Source: Neptunomonas japonica DSM 18939
GTDB lineage: Bacteria; Pseudomonadota; Gammaproteobacteria; Pseudomonadales; Balneatricaceae
NCBI RefSeq assembly: GCF_000422765.1
Contig: NZ_AUGR01000001.1
Coordinates: forward strand, 62,001 to 126,000
Length of the DNA stretch: 64,000 nucleotides
Direction: 5' to 3'
Positions 62,221-64,000 of the stretch are shown piece after piece (the stretch's first letter is position 1; each line of letters begins with the position of its first letter). The notes beneath the pieces are model-generated. The model was not told the origin of the DNA, did no database searches, and saw only the letters and a list, made by a program, of their open reading frames with translations. The translations under genes were made by a program, and so were the position numbers.

Positions 62221-63564
62221 TTAGAGTATGTAGTGACTCAAATCCTCATCCTGGCTAAGTTCGCTCAATTGCTTATTCACATACTCTTCATCAATAGTGA
62301 TGACTTTGCCTGAATCATCTGAAGCATGGAATGATAGCTCTTCAAGTAAGCGTTCCATCATCGTGTGAAGTCGGCGTGCACCAATATTCTCGGTTTTTTC
62401 GTTAACTTGAAAAGCGAGCTCTGCTACGCGTGCAATGCCTTCCTTAGTAAAGGTGACATCAACCCCTTCGGTTTTCAGTAGCGCAATGTATTGTGCTGTT
62501 AGAGACGCAGTAGGCTCTGTCAAAATACGACGAAAATCATCAGGCGTTAGCGCGCTTAGCTCAACACGAATGGGCAATCGCCCTTGTAGTTCTGGAATAA
62601 GATCTGAAGGTTTTGCTAAGTGGAAGGCTCCTGAGGCAATAAATAAGATATGGTCAGTTTTTACCATGCCGTATTTTGTGTTGACGGTACAGCCTTCAAT
62701 GAGTGGTAATAAATCACGTTGAACGCCTTCACGTGATACATCGCCGCCGCCCGACCCTGAGCTGGCGCGCTTACAAACTTTGTCAATTTCATCAAGAAAA
62801 ACAATACCGTTTTGCTCAACCATATCGACAGCGCTTTGTTTAATGTCTTCCTCTTTCACCAAGTTAGCGGCTTCTTCTTCAATAAGCAGCTTCATGGCTT
62901 CTTTGACAGGCATTCGCTTGCTCTGCTTATTGGCTGCGCCCATATTAGAGAACATGCTCTGCAGCTGGTTTGTCATATCTTCCATACCAGGAGGAGCCAT
63001 GATCTCTACATTGGCTTTTGACTGAGCAACATCAATGTCGATCTCTTTGTCATCCAGCTCGCCTTCACGTAGTTTTTTACGAAAAATCTGTCGTGTCGCG
63101 TTGTCGGTCTTGCTATCTGTTGAGGCATTGTCGCTATCTGTCGGTCTTGCTTGTGGAAGCAGGGCGTCTAGAATGCGATCTTCAGCTGCATCTTCAGCAC
63201 GAAAGCGAACTTTTTCTGTTTCTTGTTCGCGAATCATTTTGACAGCCATGTCGATCAGATCACGTACAATCGTTTCAACATCGCGGCCCACGTAGCCTAC
63301 TTCTGTAAATTTAGTGGCTTCAATCTTAATAAAAGGGGCGTTGGCGAGCTTGGCTAAACGTCGAGCGATTTCTGTTTTACCGACGCCTGTAGGGCCGATC
63401 ATCAGAATGTTTTTTGGTGTAACTTCAACGCGTAATTCTTCAGGTAGCTGCATGCGACGCCAGCGATTACGTAGCGCAATAGCAACTGAGCGTTTAGCAT
63501 CCTGTTGACCGATAATATGGCGGTCTAATTCGTGAACGATTTCACGGGGTGTCATGTTGGACAT
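62221..63564 (-). CDS. hslU: ATP-dependent protease ATPase subunit HslU
   Basis: This 447-residue AAA+ unfoldase has the Walker A GPTGVGKT at residues 57-64, [20 protein letters not shown], an inserted I domain (about 110-240), the Walker [10 protein letters not shown], and a C-terminal tail ending DLSHYIL that docks into HslV. It unfolds substrates for HslV. The ATG at 63564 has AGGAG at the right distance; the longer frame has no support. It lies 20 bp after hslV. Confidence 0.98.
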   Translation of the reverse strand: MSNMTPREIVHELDRHIIGQQDAKRSVAIALRNRWRRMQLPEELRVEVTPKNILMIGPTGVGKTEIARRLAKLANAPFIKIEATKFTEVGYVGRDVETIVRDLIDMAVKMIREQETEKVRFRAEDAAEDRILDALLPQARPTDSDNASTDSKTDNATRQIFRKKLREGELDDKEIDIDVAQSKANVEIMAPPGMEDMTNQLQSMFSNMGAANKQSKRMPVKEAMKLLIEEEAANLVKEEDIKQSAVDMVEQNGIVFLDEIDKVCKRASSGSGGGDVSREGVQRDLLPLIEGCTVNTKYGMVKTDHILFIASGAFHLAKPSDLIPELQGRLPIRVELSALTPDDFRRILTEPTASLTAQYIALLKTEGVDVTFTKEGIARVAELAFQVNEKTENIGARRLHTMMERLLEELSFHASDDSGKVITIDEEYVNKQLSELSQDEDLSHYIL

Positions 63565-63584
63565 GTTAGGGCTCCTAAATGCTC

Positions 63585-64000
63585 TTAGTCTTTTGCTGGC
63601 AAAGTTTCGATAGTTAGATTGTGGTTGGTGAACACACAAATGTCGGCCGCTATGTTAAGGCTTTTTTCAACAACTTCTTTCGCACAAAAATCAGTATTAG
63701 CTACCAGTGCCTTAGCCGCCGCTAGGGCATAATTGCCACCGGAGCCTATGGCGATAACGCCATCTTCTGGTTCGATAACATCGCCAGTACCAGATAATAG
63801 GTAGGTTTTTTCATCGTTGGCGACGAGCATTAGCGCTTCAAGGCGACGTAAAACACGGTCACTACGCCACTCTCTAGCAAGATGGATAACGGCATTGACG
63901 ATATTGCCGTGATGTTTATCAAGTTGCTGCTCAAATAGATCACGTAATGTAATGGCGTCAGCTGTACTGCCTGCAAACCCGGTAATAACGTTGTGTTTAG
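63585..64000 (-). CDS. hslV: ATP-dependent protease peptidase subunit HslV, 5' part outside the window
   Basis: The C-terminal 137 or so residues of HslV run off the window end. Read from 64000 downwards, they begin [18 protein letters not shown], followed by [37 protein letters not shown] and [17 protein letters not shown]. The missing part holds the catalytic N-terminal Thr and about 37 residues. HslV is the 20S-like peptidase of HslVU. The open frame continues to the edge, so a start at 63830 would be wrong. Confidence 0.95.
   Translation of the reverse strand, partial: KHNVITGFAGSTADAITLRDLFEQQLDKHHGNIVNAVIHLAREWRSDRVLRRLEALMLVANDEKTYLLSGTGDVIEPEDGVIAIGSGGNYALAAAKALVANTDFCAKEVVEKSLNIAADICVFTNHNLTIETLPAKD

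Noticed and set aside
63585-63830. hslV as an 81-residue gene starting at 63830
   Set aside because: The frame continues to the window end with clear HslV sequence ([18 protein letters not shown]), so 63830 is an internal methionine.
1-64000. Mobile elements, prophage, CRISPR arrays, restriction or toxin-antitoxin systems, tRNA genes
   Set aside because: No transposase, integrase, phage, Cas, methylase or toxin genes appear, no regularly spaced repeats were seen, and no tRNA-like cloverleaf was noticed. A tRNA search program would settle the last point.

Overview
The window is a compact chromosomal segment of a free-living gammaproteobacterium. Gene content and order point to an Oceanospirillales-like marine bacterium of moderate GC. 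Three conserved blocks support this: gshB-tonB-yqgE-ruvX-pyrR-pyrB-pyrC' next to pilU, metK facing tkt-epd-pgk-fba, and a complete aa3 cytochrome oxidase cluster; the first and third follow the Pseudomonas arrangement. This placement is inferred from gene families; no rRNA or other marker settles the genus. I saw no tRNA, rRNA, insertion sequence, prophage or CRISPR array. Both ends cut genes (pilU at the left, hslV at the right).

Layout. 1-9.7 kb: the 3' part of pilU, then a minus-strand run for pyrimidine synthesis (ruvX, pyrR, pyrB and a DHOase-like pyrC' with lost metal ligands), yqgE, a TonB-like protein, gshB, rsmE and a Cache-HAMP-GGDEF-EAL signalling protein. 9.8-16.9 kb: metK diverges from tkt, epd, pgk and fba (pentose phosphate, glycolysis, PLP supply). 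16.9-22.9 kb: MarC and DUF937 proteins, a Rid protein, a SIRT4-like sirtuin, a CPA1 antiporter, and two small membrane proteins diverging from a TetR regulator across two matched palindromes.

23-32.8 kb is the most distinctive region. It holds a MocR regulator, a CoA-acylating semialdehyde dehydrogenase and a tight five-gene operon: DUF1445, pxpA, pxpB, pxpC, DUF4392. A LysR regulator and a D-amino-acid aminotransferase follow. DUF1445 and DUF4392 are the two halves of mammalian D-glutamate cyclase, and PxpABC is 5-oxoprolinase. Read together, the locus could turn D-amino acids into D-glutamate, cyclise it to 5-oxoproline and reopen the ring to glutamate. Inverted repeats lie before the operon and between lysR and dat.

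32.9-43.3 kb: a Yip1-family protein, then the cytochrome oxidase cluster (coxB, coxA, ctaG, coxC, SURF1, a Sco-like protein, ctaA, ctaB, with a DUF2909 gene on the opposite strand), a DUF2970 protein, a DMT transporter and an unknown protein. 43.4-58.3 kb: malate synthase G, a thioesterase, a large MscK-type channel, a lipase-like hydrolase, serA, ppnP, a LysR/MFS divergent pair, ogt and ada-alkA for alkylation repair, a diguanylate cyclase and a parvulin. 58.4-64 kb: FAH-family enzyme, DUF2927 protein, hemJ, ubiJ, ubiE, DUF971 protein, hslU and the 3' part of hslV.

Start codons were chosen by ribosome-binding sites and family length; several therefore lie downstream of the longest open frame. 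All regulatory sites are pattern-based proposals read by eye.
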